Source of the DNA: Candidatus Aminicenantota bacterium
Lineage (GTDB): Bacteria; Acidobacteriota; Aminicenantia; UBA2199
Length of the DNA: 12,387 nt
Reading direction: 5' to 3'
Assembly (NCBI GenBank): GCA_020355945.1
Contig: CP070627.1
Coordinates: 4,530,117-4,542,503 of the forward strand
Positions 6,646-12,387 of this stretch are shown here, in pieces. The notes below the pieces were generated by a model. It did no database searches. It saw only the letters and a list, made by a program, of their open reading frames with translations, and had not been told where the DNA came from. Position numbers and translations under genes: made by a program. How positions within the stretch are numbered: position 1 is the stretch's first letter; every line of letters starts with the position of its first letter.

Positions 6646-7617
6646 ATGGCAAAAAAAGCGTTAATTACAGGAATTACAGGGCAGGATGGTTCGTACCTGG
6701 CTGAATTTTTATTGGAGAAAGGGTATGAAGTGACCGGTATGATGCGGCGTTCCAGTACGGAGAAATTCGATCGGATCGAACATATAAGGGACAAAATTAA
6801 TATCCGCTATGCCGATTTGCTGGACCAGTTTTCTATCATTCGGCTGCTGGAGGAAATTCAGCCGGATGAGATATACAACCTGGCAGCCATGAGTTTTGTA
6901 CCCACATCCTGGGACCAACCGGTTTTAACCGCTGAGTTTACAGCCGTTGGTGTGACCCGGATGCTGGAAGCGGTGCGGGCTGTCAATCCTGAGATCAAAT
7001 TCTACCAAGCTTCATCTTCTGAAATGTTTGGTAAGGTCAAGGAAGTTCCCCAAAGCGAAAAAACCCCTTTCCATCCCCGAAGCCCTTATGCAGTCGCAAA
7101 AGTTTACGGTCATTGGATCACGGTTAATTACAGGGAAAGTTTCGATATTTTCGGGGTTTCCGGTATTTTATTCAATCATGAATCCCCGCGGCGGGGGTTG
7201 GAGTTTGTGACCCGGAAGGTAACATACAATGCAGTCAAAATTAAACTGGGATTGGCTAAGGAATTACCTATGGGAAATCTGGATGCCCAAAGGGATTGGG
7301 GATTTGCCGGTGATTATGTTCAGGCCATGTGGATGATGCTTCAGCAGTCGAAACCACAGGACTTTGTCATTGCCACCGGTGAAACCCATTCGGTAAAAGA
7401 ATTGGTGGAAACCGCTTTCACCTACCTGGACCTGGATTACCGCGACTTTGTAAAAGTGGACCAACGATTCATCAGACCGGCGGAAGTGGATTTGCTCGTG
7501 GGGGACAGCTCAAAAGCCCGGGAAATCCTGGGCTGGGAACCAATGGTTAACTTTGCTGAACTGGTCAAAATGATGGTGGATGCGGATATGGAATTACTTA
7601 GCCGCACCAGCCGTTGA
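6646..7617 (+). CDS. gmd: GDP-mannose 4,6-dehydratase (NAD(P)-dependent SDR/epimerase superfamily)
   Basis: The enzyme converts GDP-mannose to GDP-4-keto-6-deoxymannose, the precursor of GDP-fucose, GDP-rhamnose and related sugars for surface polysaccharides; it is cytoplasmic. The N-terminal Rossmann fold has GITGQDG (9-15), and the following GMMRRSS is typical of GMD. The catalytic set is Ser124 and Glu126 in ASSSEMFG, with Tyr148 and Lys152 in [15 protein letters not shown] (177-184) and [14 protein letters not shown] (211-224) are family signatures. The length of 323 fits the short bacterial GMDs. ATG 6646 is chosen over GTG 6640 because AAGGAG (6635-6640) sits five nt before the ATG and overlaps the GTG. 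It is the first gene of a probable operon, followed 34 bp later by a small ORF. No reductase or epimerase partner lies nearby, so the final sugar is unknown. Confidence 0.93.
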   Translation: MAKKALITGITGQDGSYLAEFLLEKGYEVTGMMRRSSTEKFDRIEHIRDKINIRYADLLDQFSIIRLLEEIQPDEIYNLAAMSFVPTSWDQPVLTAEFTAVGVTRMLEAVRAVNPEIKFYQASSSEMFGKVKEVPQSEKTPFHPRSPYAVAKVYGHWITVNYRESFDIFGVSGILFNHESPRRGLEFVTRKVTYNAVKIKLGLAKELPMGNLDAQRDWGFAGDYVQAMWMMLQQSKPQDFVIATGETHSVKELVETAFTYLDLDYRDFVKVDQRFIRPAEVDLLVGDSSKAREILGWEPMVNFAELVKMMVDADMELLSRTSR

Positions 7618-7651
7618 AATAAATGAAACATAAAACATGAAAGGTGAGGTC

Positions 7652-7771
7652 ATGACAATGACTCACACACATAAAAAAGAGAACCCCGGGGAAAATTTTG
7701 AAATTCAAACAGGCACTTACCCGGGGGAAGACGATATCATTAGGTACCAGGATGATTTCAACCGGATTTGA
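7652..7771 (+). CDS. Small ORF, 39 codons, translationally coupled to the hydrolase
   Basis: This reading frame encodes a 39-residue, hydrophilic, slightly acidic peptide beginning MTMTHTHKKENPGENF and ending DDFNRI. I do not recognise it. It has no membrane segment or signal. It fills the gap between gmd and the hydrolase, and its TGA shares one base with the hydrolase ATG (TGATG at 7769-7773), the classic arrangement for coupled translation. GGTGAGG (7643-7649) precedes ATG 7652. An in-frame ATG at 7637 would add five residues but has little ribosome binding site. The hydrolase itself has no other clear ribosome binding site, which suggests the small ORF is translated. It could also be a non-functional leader whose only role is to deliver ribosomes. 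Confidence 0.5.
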   Translation: MTMTHTHKKENPGENFEIQTGTYPGEDDIIRYQDDFNRI

Positions 7772-8763
7772 TGTTTGCCAGTGATTTTATTAAATATCTT
7801 TTAATCATCTTTTTCCTGGTTTTAGCCTTTCCTATTGTTATTTATTTAAGACACTGTATACTTTTCTATCGGTTTCAATCACGTCTTCTCTATTCTCCGG
7901 GGATAGACTTCGAAGTAGAATCAACAGATAAGACCATTGAGCATGAAGAGATTACCTATCAAACCGGGGACGGTCTTATGATTCATGCCTGGTATATTCC
8001 CTATATACCACCTGAACCGGAGGTACCAGGGGACGCACCTGATCCGGGTAACTCGGAAGCCCGGGAACCCCCCCGGGGGGAAGCGGAAAGCACAGTTTCG
8101 CCGGAGTACCAGGGTGTTATTCTATTCTGTCACGGGAACATCGGAAACGTTTCCCAACGCATCGATTCCTTTAAAATCTTTCGTGAATTGGGATTTAGCA
8201 TCTTTATCTTTGATTATCGTGGATATGGCAAAAGTGAAGGAAGCCCCACCGAGAAAGGAACTTACCTGGATGCCGAAGGGGCCTGGAATTACCTGGTGAG
8301 AGAAATGAAGGTAAAGCCGGAAAACATTATTGTTTTTGGTCGATCCCTGGGAGGTGGAATTGCTTCATACCTGGCCTATAAATACCAACCCCGCGCCCTT
8401 ATCATTGAGTCATCATTTACATCCGTACCGGATATGGCAAAAATGATTTATCCCAGGCTGCCGGTTGGCTTCCTGCTGCGATATAAATATAATACCAGGA
8501 AACGGTTAAAAGATATTCATTGCCCGGTGCTGATTATACACAGCCCGGATGATCGGACCATCCCTTTTATCCACAGCCAGATTCTTTATGAAACCGCCAA
8601 TCCTCCGAAAAAATTCCTCCGCATCAAGGGCGATCATTTAAAAGGGTTTCTCCGGTCAAAAAAGCTTTATACAAAAGGTTTACGGGAATTTTTCCATGAG
8701 CTTCCCGAACCTTTTTTAACCGCAGAGGCAGCGGAAGACTTTACATTTGACATATTGACATAA
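7771..8763 (+). CDS. Membrane-anchored alpha/beta hydrolase (BEM46/ABHD13-like)
   Basis: A 330-residue serine hydrolase with an N-terminal membrane helix (about 8-27), so the domain is anchored and faces one side of the membrane. The triad is visible: nucleophile Ser192 in GRSLGGG (190-196), acid Asp261 in HSPDDRTIP, and His289 in KGDHLKGF. The oxyanion region is FCHGNIGN (119-126), followed by FDYRGYGKSEG (147-157). These match the BEM46/ABHD13 group of esterase-like enzymes; the natural substrate is unknown. A Pro/Glu-rich, low-complexity segment at about 79-110 is not a family feature and is bracketed in the DNA by near-identical 14/15-nt repeats. ATG 7771 is preferred over TTG 7768 because of the TGATG overlap with the small ORF. 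Last gene of the gmd operon. Confidence 0.88.
   Translation: MFASDFIKYLLIIFFLVLAFPIVIYLRHCILFYRFQSRLLYSPGIDFEVESTDKTIEHEEITYQTGDGLMIHAWYIPYIPPEPEVPGDAPDPGNSEAREPPRGEAESTVSPEYQGVILFCHGNIGNVSQRIDSFKIFRELGFSIFIFDYRGYGKSEGSPTEKGTYLDAEGAWNYLVREMKVKPENIIVFGRSLGGGIASYLAYKYQPRALIIESSFTSVPDMAKMIYPRLPVGFLLRYKYNTRKRLKDIHCPVLIIHSPDDRTIPFIHSQILYETANPPKKFLRIKGDHLKGFLRSKKLYTKGLREFFHELPEPFLTAEAAEDFTFDILT
8017..8114 (+). repeat. Near-direct repeats bracketing an in-frame 84-bp insertion in the hydrolase gene
   Basis: CCGGAGGTACCAGGG (8017-8031) and CCGGAGTACCAGGG (8101-8114) differ only by one G. The start-to-start distance is 84 bp, i.e. 28 codons. Between them lies a Pro/Glu/Gly-rich coding segment with C7G6 (8068-8080), which includes the 12-bp palindrome CCCCCCGGGGGG. 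Taking out 84 bp would join PP to EYQGVILFCHGN, a normal family sequence. Confidence 0.6.
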
Positions 8764-8783
8764 CCGTCATAATCATATAAAAT
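8755..8783 (+). promoter_or_regulatory. sigma70-type promoter of tRNA-His
   Basis: TTGACA (8755-8760), a 17-nt spacer and TAAAAT (8778-8783); initiation would be near 8790, ten nt before the mature tRNA. The -35 lies in the last codons of the hydrolase, and a second TTGACA (8747-8752) stands eight bp upstream. Confidence 0.7.
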
Positions 8784-8800
8784 ATTCTAACCTAAATAAT

Positions 8801-8876
8801 GGTGAGTGTAGCTCAATGGTAGAGTATCGGACTGTGGATCCGATTGTTGCGGGTTCAAATCCCGTCACTCACCCCA
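8801..8876 (+). tRNA. tRNA-His (anticodon GTG)
   Basis: A complete cloverleaf can be drawn. The acceptor GTGAGTG (8802-8808) pairs with CACTCAC (8866-8872). The D arm is GCTC/GAGT, the anticodon stem TCGGA/TCCGA with loop CTGTGGA (8832-8838, anticodon GTG 8834-8836), and the T arm GCGGG-TTCAAAT-CCCGT. The histidine-specific extra G(-1) is encoded at 8801 opposite discriminator C73 at 8873, and CCA is encoded at 8874-8876. It stands alone, between the hydrolase and the ATPase gene, with its own promoter. Confidence 0.96.
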
Positions 8877-8877
8877 A

Positions 8878-8892
8878 CCCCCCCCCAGGGGG
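8878..8892 (+). other. C9-A-G5 inverted repeat after tRNA-His
   Basis: Nine C, one A and five G directly after the CCA end could fold into a five-bp C/G stem with a short loop. It may aid 3' processing or termination, but no T-tract follows. It abuts the heptamer array. Confidence 0.4.
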
Positions 8893-8927
8893 AAATTACA
8901 AATTACAAATCCCAAATTACAAACGAA
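8893..8927 (+). repeat. Degenerate heptamer tandem array (AAATTAC type)
   Basis: Five seven-base units in phase: AAATTAC, AAATTAC, AAATCCC, AAATTAC, AAACGAA. The tract is non-coding and lies between tRNA-His and the 3' end of the ATPase gene. Unit length, copy number and the adjacent G/C hairpin parallel the array at 5551-5585, although the base composition is quite different. Confidence 0.7.
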
Positions 8928-8946
8928 AGTATGGAATTTTAGAAAT

Positions 8947-11385
8947 CTAGATGTCTTTTTTCTTCTTTTTGGTTTTGGGTTTTGGCTTTTTTTTCTTTTT
9001 ACCCCCTTCTTTACCTGTTTTTTGGGGTGATTGGGGGCCTGTTTTGATGTTGAATTCGTTTAATATTTGGTTGAATTTCTCCTGGGGAAGCTTATCACGA
9101 ATTCGCAGCATATTCTTTCGAGCCAGCTCGGCATTGGGGGAACCGTACCGGGAAAATACGGCAAACGCCTGGGTCGAATACCTTAAAGCGGTTTCATATT
9201 CTTCTTTTTGATAGTAGAGCATTCCCAATTGCCCATAAGTGATGGCCGCTCCTAACATATCACCGAGCTTTTCCCGCAGTTCCAGGGCTTTTTCATAGTG
9301 AGTGAGTGCTTTTTCGCGGTCACCTTTGTTTTCGTATATACGTCCTATCTGGTGATGGCTGGCAGCAATACCCTTTTGTTCATCTGCTTTTTCGAAATTT
9401 TTTAGTGATTTGGTAAACTGTTTTAAGGCCTCATCGGTCTTGCCCTTTCTCTGGTAGATCAAGCCAATTTGCCCCAGGCTGTAACCCGCACCTTTATGGT
9501 CTTTGATTTCTTGCTTGATCTTTAACGATCGTTGATACTGGCTGAAAGCTTCGTCCAGGTTTCCTTTCACAAAATAAACATTGCCCCTTTGATGGACGAT
9601 GGAGGCAATGCCCGGTTTATCGTCGATGGTTTCTTTTATTGCCAGGGATTCTTTATAATAGTCCAATGCCGCATCAAATTTTCCTTGTTCATCATGGATA
9701 CGCCCCAATTGTTCCAGGTTGGCGGAAATTTCTTTTTGATTGTTCAATTCCCGGTTGATTTTTAATGCCCGTTGATATTTTTCAAAGGCTTCATCGTAAT
9801 TGCCCTGGCGTTTAAGAATCGATCCGATCTGGTCCAATCGTCGGGCAATTTCTACCGGGTCATTGATTTTTTCATAGGCTTGCAGGGATTTTTGATATTT
9901 TTCTAATGCTTCATCATATTTGCCTTTGGCTTCATATATGAGTCCCATTTGGCCCAGGTTCAGGGCAATGCCGCGGGTGTCTTGCCGGGATTCATGGAGT
10001 TTGAGGCAGGCTTCATGCTGGGTTAACGCATCATCCAGTTTCCCGAAAATGGAATAAAATGTCCCTAACCGGAGGCGCAGATGGATTTGCTGTTCTCCTG
10101 TGGTTTCCGACGCGTACCTTTCCATTTCCCGGACCAGGTCAAAAGCAAATTGAGGAAAACCAATGCGGCTAAAATAATAGTCCATGCCAAAGGTCATGGA
10201 CATGGCGGTATCGATATCACCGGCTTCTATATAGTGCCAGCGGGCTTCAAGACCATTTTCATCATATTCCTGCCCGGGCCTGTCCTCATTGGCTGCACCG
10301 CTCACTGGATCCGCCTTCGGGCAGAGACCCTGGAAATATTTTGCTGCAGCAAGGTGCTTTTGCTTTTGTTCGTTTTCCTCTAGCCTGCTGCGAACCACTT
10401 GCGCCGTTAACCGGTGTACATGATACAGCCCCTGGCGAGGCAAATAATTGATTAATGACAACTTTTCCAGTTTTTTCCGGTCCCCGGGTTTTATTTCCCG
10501 GTGCTGGACATTTAATGCCTCCTGGGCAACCGGTCCCCTGTAAATGCATATCGTATTCAATAACTGCCGCTGGTTTTCTTTTAGATAGCCCAAAAGGGCT
10601 TCAATCAACAGGTAGGAGAAATCAGCGGTTTCACTATCTTTGTGGAGAATTCGCTCTCTCAGTGTGGGTACCCGTTCCCGCAGCCCGGGCCAATCAAAAT
10701 GAGCCGTGCCGAATTCATGATGGGCAATGATATCAAACAGCTCAACCGCCCTGGGAAATCCACCCATTTCAAAATAAAAAGACTTCAACGCTTTTTCCTT
10801 CAATCGTTTCAATGTGAAGGTCCTGGAAATCAATTTAAGAAATTCCAACCAGGTAAAGGGTTCGATCTCGATGGGAGTAAATTTGGGAATCTCGTCGCGG
10901 GTGGAGAAAATCATCAGGCTGTCTTTTTCTTTTAATTCATCTTTTAAATAGAGTATTAATTCTTTTAGGCGTTCATTTAAAAACTCTCCTTCTGTGGTTT
11001 GATTTTCATCAAAATCTTCGAAAACCAGCAGCAGTTTCTTTTTATAGATAAAATTTTCCAGCAATTTTTTGAGTTTTTCTTTGTACTCCACCGGGGATGC
11101 GAAAATGCCTTCGGCTTCTTTAATTCCTTTTTCAGCGGCTTTTTGTGCGATTTTTTTTAGAACCATCTCAGCGGAAGTGAGCCCCCGGATCATCAATATA
11201 TCATATTTTTTCTTTTTTAAATCATCAATCACCCGGGTGAGAATGAAGGATTTTCCAACTCCGGCGGGTCCTTTTAGAACGATGGCAGGTTCTTGCTTTT
11301 CTATTTCCTGGTGTATTTTTTTCAGGATGTGGCGCCGGCCAATCAAACCACTGTCTTTATCCTGGACCTTTTTCTTTTTTGCCAT
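8947..11385 (-). CDS. NB-ARC/STAND-like P-loop ATPase with C-terminal TPR array
   Basis: An 812-residue cytoplasmic protein. A short basic N-terminus (AKKKK) and GLIGRR lead into the P-loop GPAGVGKS (39-46, Lys45). Walker B is LLLVFEDFDE (118-127), a sensor-like FSTRDE is at 160-165, and MGGFPRAVEL (207-216) resembles the NB-ARC Gly-x-Pro motif. A winged-helix-like region spans about 262-340 (LLNTICIYRGP; YHVHRLTAQVV). TPRs occupy about 433-752 as eight units of exactly 40 residues, each with a glycine at positions 441, 481, 521 and so on to 721, and usually GKYDEALEKYQKSL-like text. A Lys-rich tail (795-810) ends it. STAND ATPases are switches: a ligand at the repeats releases nucleotide-dependent assembly. 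No effector domain is fused, and no enzyme partner is visible. AAAGGAG (11394-11400) supports the start. Function unknown. Confidence 0.85.
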   Translation of the reverse strand: MAKKKKVQDKDSGLIGRRHILKKIHQEIEKQEPAIVLKGPAGVGKSFILTRVIDDLKKKKYDILMIRGLTSAEMVLKKIAQKAAEKGIKEAEGIFASPVEYKEKLKKLLENFIYKKKLLLVFEDFDENQTTEGEFLNERLKELILYLKDELKEKDSLMIFSTRDEIPKFTPIEIEPFTWLEFLKLISRTFTLKRLKEKALKSFYFEMGGFPRAVELFDIIAHHEFGTAHFDWPGLRERVPTLRERILHKDSETADFSYLLIEALLGYLKENQRQLLNTICIYRGPVAQEALNVQHREIKPGDRKKLEKLSLINYLPRQGLYHVHRLTAQVVRSRLEENEQKQKHLAAAKYFQGLCPKADPVSGAANEDRPGQEYDENGLEARWHYIEAGDIDTAMSMTFGMDYYFSRIGFPQFAFDLVREMERYASETTGEQQIHLRLRLGTFYSIFGKLDDALTQHEACLKLHESRQDTRGIALNLGQMGLIYEAKGKYDEALEKYQKSLQAYEKINDPVEIARRLDQIGSILKRQGNYDEAFEKYQRALKINRELNNQKEISANLEQLGRIHDEQGKFDAALDYYKESLAIKETIDDKPGIASIVHQRGNVYFVKGNLDEAFSQYQRSLKIKQEIKDHKGAGYSLGQIGLIYQRKGKTDEALKQFTKSLKNFEKADEQKGIAASHHQIGRIYENKGDREKALTHYEKALELREKLGDMLGAAITYGQLGMLYYQKEEYETALRYSTQAFAVFSRYGSPNAELARKNMLRIRDKLPQEKFNQILNEFNIKTGPQSPQKTGKEGGKKKKKPKPKTKKKKKDI
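9130..10089 (-). repeat. Coding 120-bp TPR repeats, eight copies
   Basis: This part of the ATPase gene encodes eight consecutive 40-residue TPR units with no insertion or deletion between them. Protein units share the layout xxLGQxGxIYxxKGKYDEAL. DNA units are clearly related but diverged, so this is an old array and not a recent expansion. Confidence 0.8.
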
Positions 11386-11436
11386 ATCTTGCGCTCCTTT
11401 GTTTTTGCTGAATATATAGTAATAAGGTTACGTTAA

Positions 11437-11465
11437 ATTATAATATAAAATGGATTCTAATTGAA
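11437..11465 (-). promoter_or_regulatory. Possible promoter of the ATPase/TPR gene
   Basis: On the minus strand TATAAT (11442-11437) is perfect, and a weak -35, TTCAAT (11465-11460), lies 17 nt upstream. The leader would be about 45 nt. The 11386-11500 gap otherwise holds only the ribosome binding site and an 18-nt sequence shared with the gmd promoter region. Confidence 0.4.
11441..11458 (+). repeat. Second copy of the 18-nt shared sequence
   Basis: Identical to 6608-6625. Relative to the neighbouring ATPase gene (minus strand) it is inverted compared with its position at gmd, so the two copies do not hold the same promoter role. Confidence 0.6.
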
Positions 11466-11500
11466 GCGCTTTGATGAAACCGGTGGGGATATGTTATTTT

Positions 11501-12387
11501 TTATCTTACTTTGACATTCTTATGAAAATTTGCCTCCTTGCCGGTAAGCATATCCTTCACATCGATTAAAAAATTGTATTGGCCTCGTGGTATGGTTTTA
11601 AACACTCCCAGCGAAATTTTCATATCGCTCTTTTGGGCTGTTAACATCTTTTGTTGGTCAAACAGTGAGTTGTTACTATTGCTGTCCAGGAGCCGAATGC
11701 GGACATTCAGCACACCAGCGGGCTGCTTATCTGTTTCTTTGAGCGTTCTCATCAGGTAATCCGTCACGGTAAATGCCAGGATCTTTCGATCAAAGGAAAA
11801 ATTGATGATTTTGATATCCGGCGTTGCCACCTTCTTTTCCAATTTTTGCAGGTATTCGTTGATGTAATCAGCCCGGAAATTGTTATCGTATAAGACATCA
11901 TACTTTCTATTTTTCACTTTAATTTTTAGTTTGCCGGCAATTTTGGGGTCCCGGGGGGCATAGGTGAGGAGATAATACACATCCTCCAGGTTGGAAACCG
12001 TTTCCAGCGATTGAACCAGGTCGTTGGAGGTAATATTTTTACCCCCAGTGATATCTGTGATACTTTTCAATACCCGTTCCAGGTCCGATGCCACGGTTTG
12101 ATATTCAAATTCATTCAAAATCGTGGGATTGGCAGCCTTTATGAAAAAACTGTGAAACGTGGCATCCACTTTGTAGAATAATTTACTGATCTCTTCATTG
12201 GGGAACCCTTTATTCAGATCATAATCACTTTGAAGCTGGTTGAGCAGGTTATTGATCATACGTCCCTGGGACACCAACGCACCATCATTGGTATTGGACA
12301 GGAAATTGGATAATTCCCTTATTTTATCCATGGTTTGGCTGTTGAGACGAATTTTGGGAAAGAATTCAAATTGATAAAAATTGAGCA
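11501..12387 (-). CDS. VWFA-related protein, C-terminal part (5' truncated by window edge)
   Basis: The frame is open to the window edge, so the ATG at 12331 is probably internal; 294 residues are visible. Counting from that ATG, LERVLKSITDITGGKN (84-99) resembles the closing helix of a von Willebrand A domain (L..I...TGG), and VYYLLTYAPRDPKIAGKLKI (118-137), followed by a charged strand and an R/D-rich turn, matches the YYxLxYxP segment of the VWFA-related family common in Acidobacteriota. A C-terminal beta-sandwich-like part (172-276) ends in GQYNFLIDVKDMLTGKEA, a Gly-x-Tyr-x-Leu/Phe pattern often seen in extracellular domains. The MIDAS motif, if present, would be outside the window. Probably exported, but the signal peptide is not visible. 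It is separated from the downstream ATPase gene by 115 bp. Confidence 0.6.
   Translation of the reverse strand, partial: LNFYQFEFFPKIRLNSQTMDKIRELSNFLSNTNDGALVSQGRMINNLLNQLQSDYDLNKGFPNEEISKLFYKVDATFHSFFIKAANPTILNEFEYQTVASDLERVLKSITDITGGKNITSNDLVQSLETVSNLEDVYYLLTYAPRDPKIAGKLKIKVKNRKYDVLYDNNFRADYINEYLQKLEKKVATPDIKIINFSFDRKILAFTVTDYLMRTLKETDKQPAGVLNVRIRLLDSNSNNSLFDQQKMLTAQKSDMKISLGVFKTIPRGQYNFLIDVKDMLTGKEANFHKNVKVR

Noticed and set aside
8068..8080. C7G6 tract as a frameshift error
   Set aside because: The hydrolase frame is intact on both sides and the 84-bp segment preserves phase, so an error is possible in length but not needed.
8801..8927. tRNA-His as an integration site with a duplicated 3' end
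   Set aside because: No second copy of the tRNA 3' end and no integrase gene is seen in the window.
10081..10383. Plus-strand 100-codon frame opposite the ATPase gene
   Set aside because: A shadow of the real minus-strand gene, without start signals or recognisable content.
8947..11385. STAND ATPase as an antiphage defence system (Avs-like)
   Set aside because: No N-terminal effector, no neighbouring nuclease or other defence gene and no mobile-element signs; ATPase plus TPR alone is too general.

Overview
The window looks like chromosomal DNA from a Gram-negative-type bacterium of moderate GC. Genes have AAGGAG-type ribosome binding sites and sigma70-like promoters (TTGACA/T, 17-nt spacer, TAAAAT or TATAAA). 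Several products carry export signals. The left-over part of a VWFA-related protein, an NB-ARC/TPR ATPase and intergenic heptamer repeats would fit an Acidobacteriota or Aminicenantes-like lineage. That placement is an inference from gene style; no marker gene here proves it.

Layout, left to right: the 3' part of an NhaC-type Na+/H+ antiporter (+) runs into a convergent secreted DUF885 metallopeptidase (-) whose frame overlaps it by 122 bp. A divergent promoter region separates the peptidase from sppA (+), a two-domain signal peptide peptidase, followed by a TsaC/Sua5/YciO-family gene (+). A perfect 20-bp palindrome lies between those two. A convergent junction with hairpins and heptamer repeats leads to an exported DUF4412/LolA-like protein (-). 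After another divergent promoter region comes a probable operon: gmd (GDP-mannose 4,6-dehydratase), an unannotated 39-codon small ORF, and a membrane-anchored alpha/beta hydrolase translationally coupled to it through TGATG. A tRNA-His(GTG) follows, then a G/C hairpin and a heptamer array. The right part, on the minus strand, holds an 812-residue P-loop ATPase with eight exactly 40-residue TPR units and a poly-lysine tail, and then the 3' part of a VWFA-related gene that runs off the window.

Most genes are housekeeping or envelope functions: ion homeostasis, periplasmic or membrane proteolysis, tRNA modification and sugar-nucleotide synthesis. They do not form one pathway. I found no transposase, integrase, CRISPR array or recognisable complete defence system. 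The most unusual signals are an in-frame 84-bp insertion between near-direct repeats in the hydrolase, the coupled small ORF, tandem TTGACM boxes at two promoters, STRR-like heptamer arrays, the antisense C-terminal extension of the peptidase, and an orphan NB-ARC/TPR ATPase without an effector domain.
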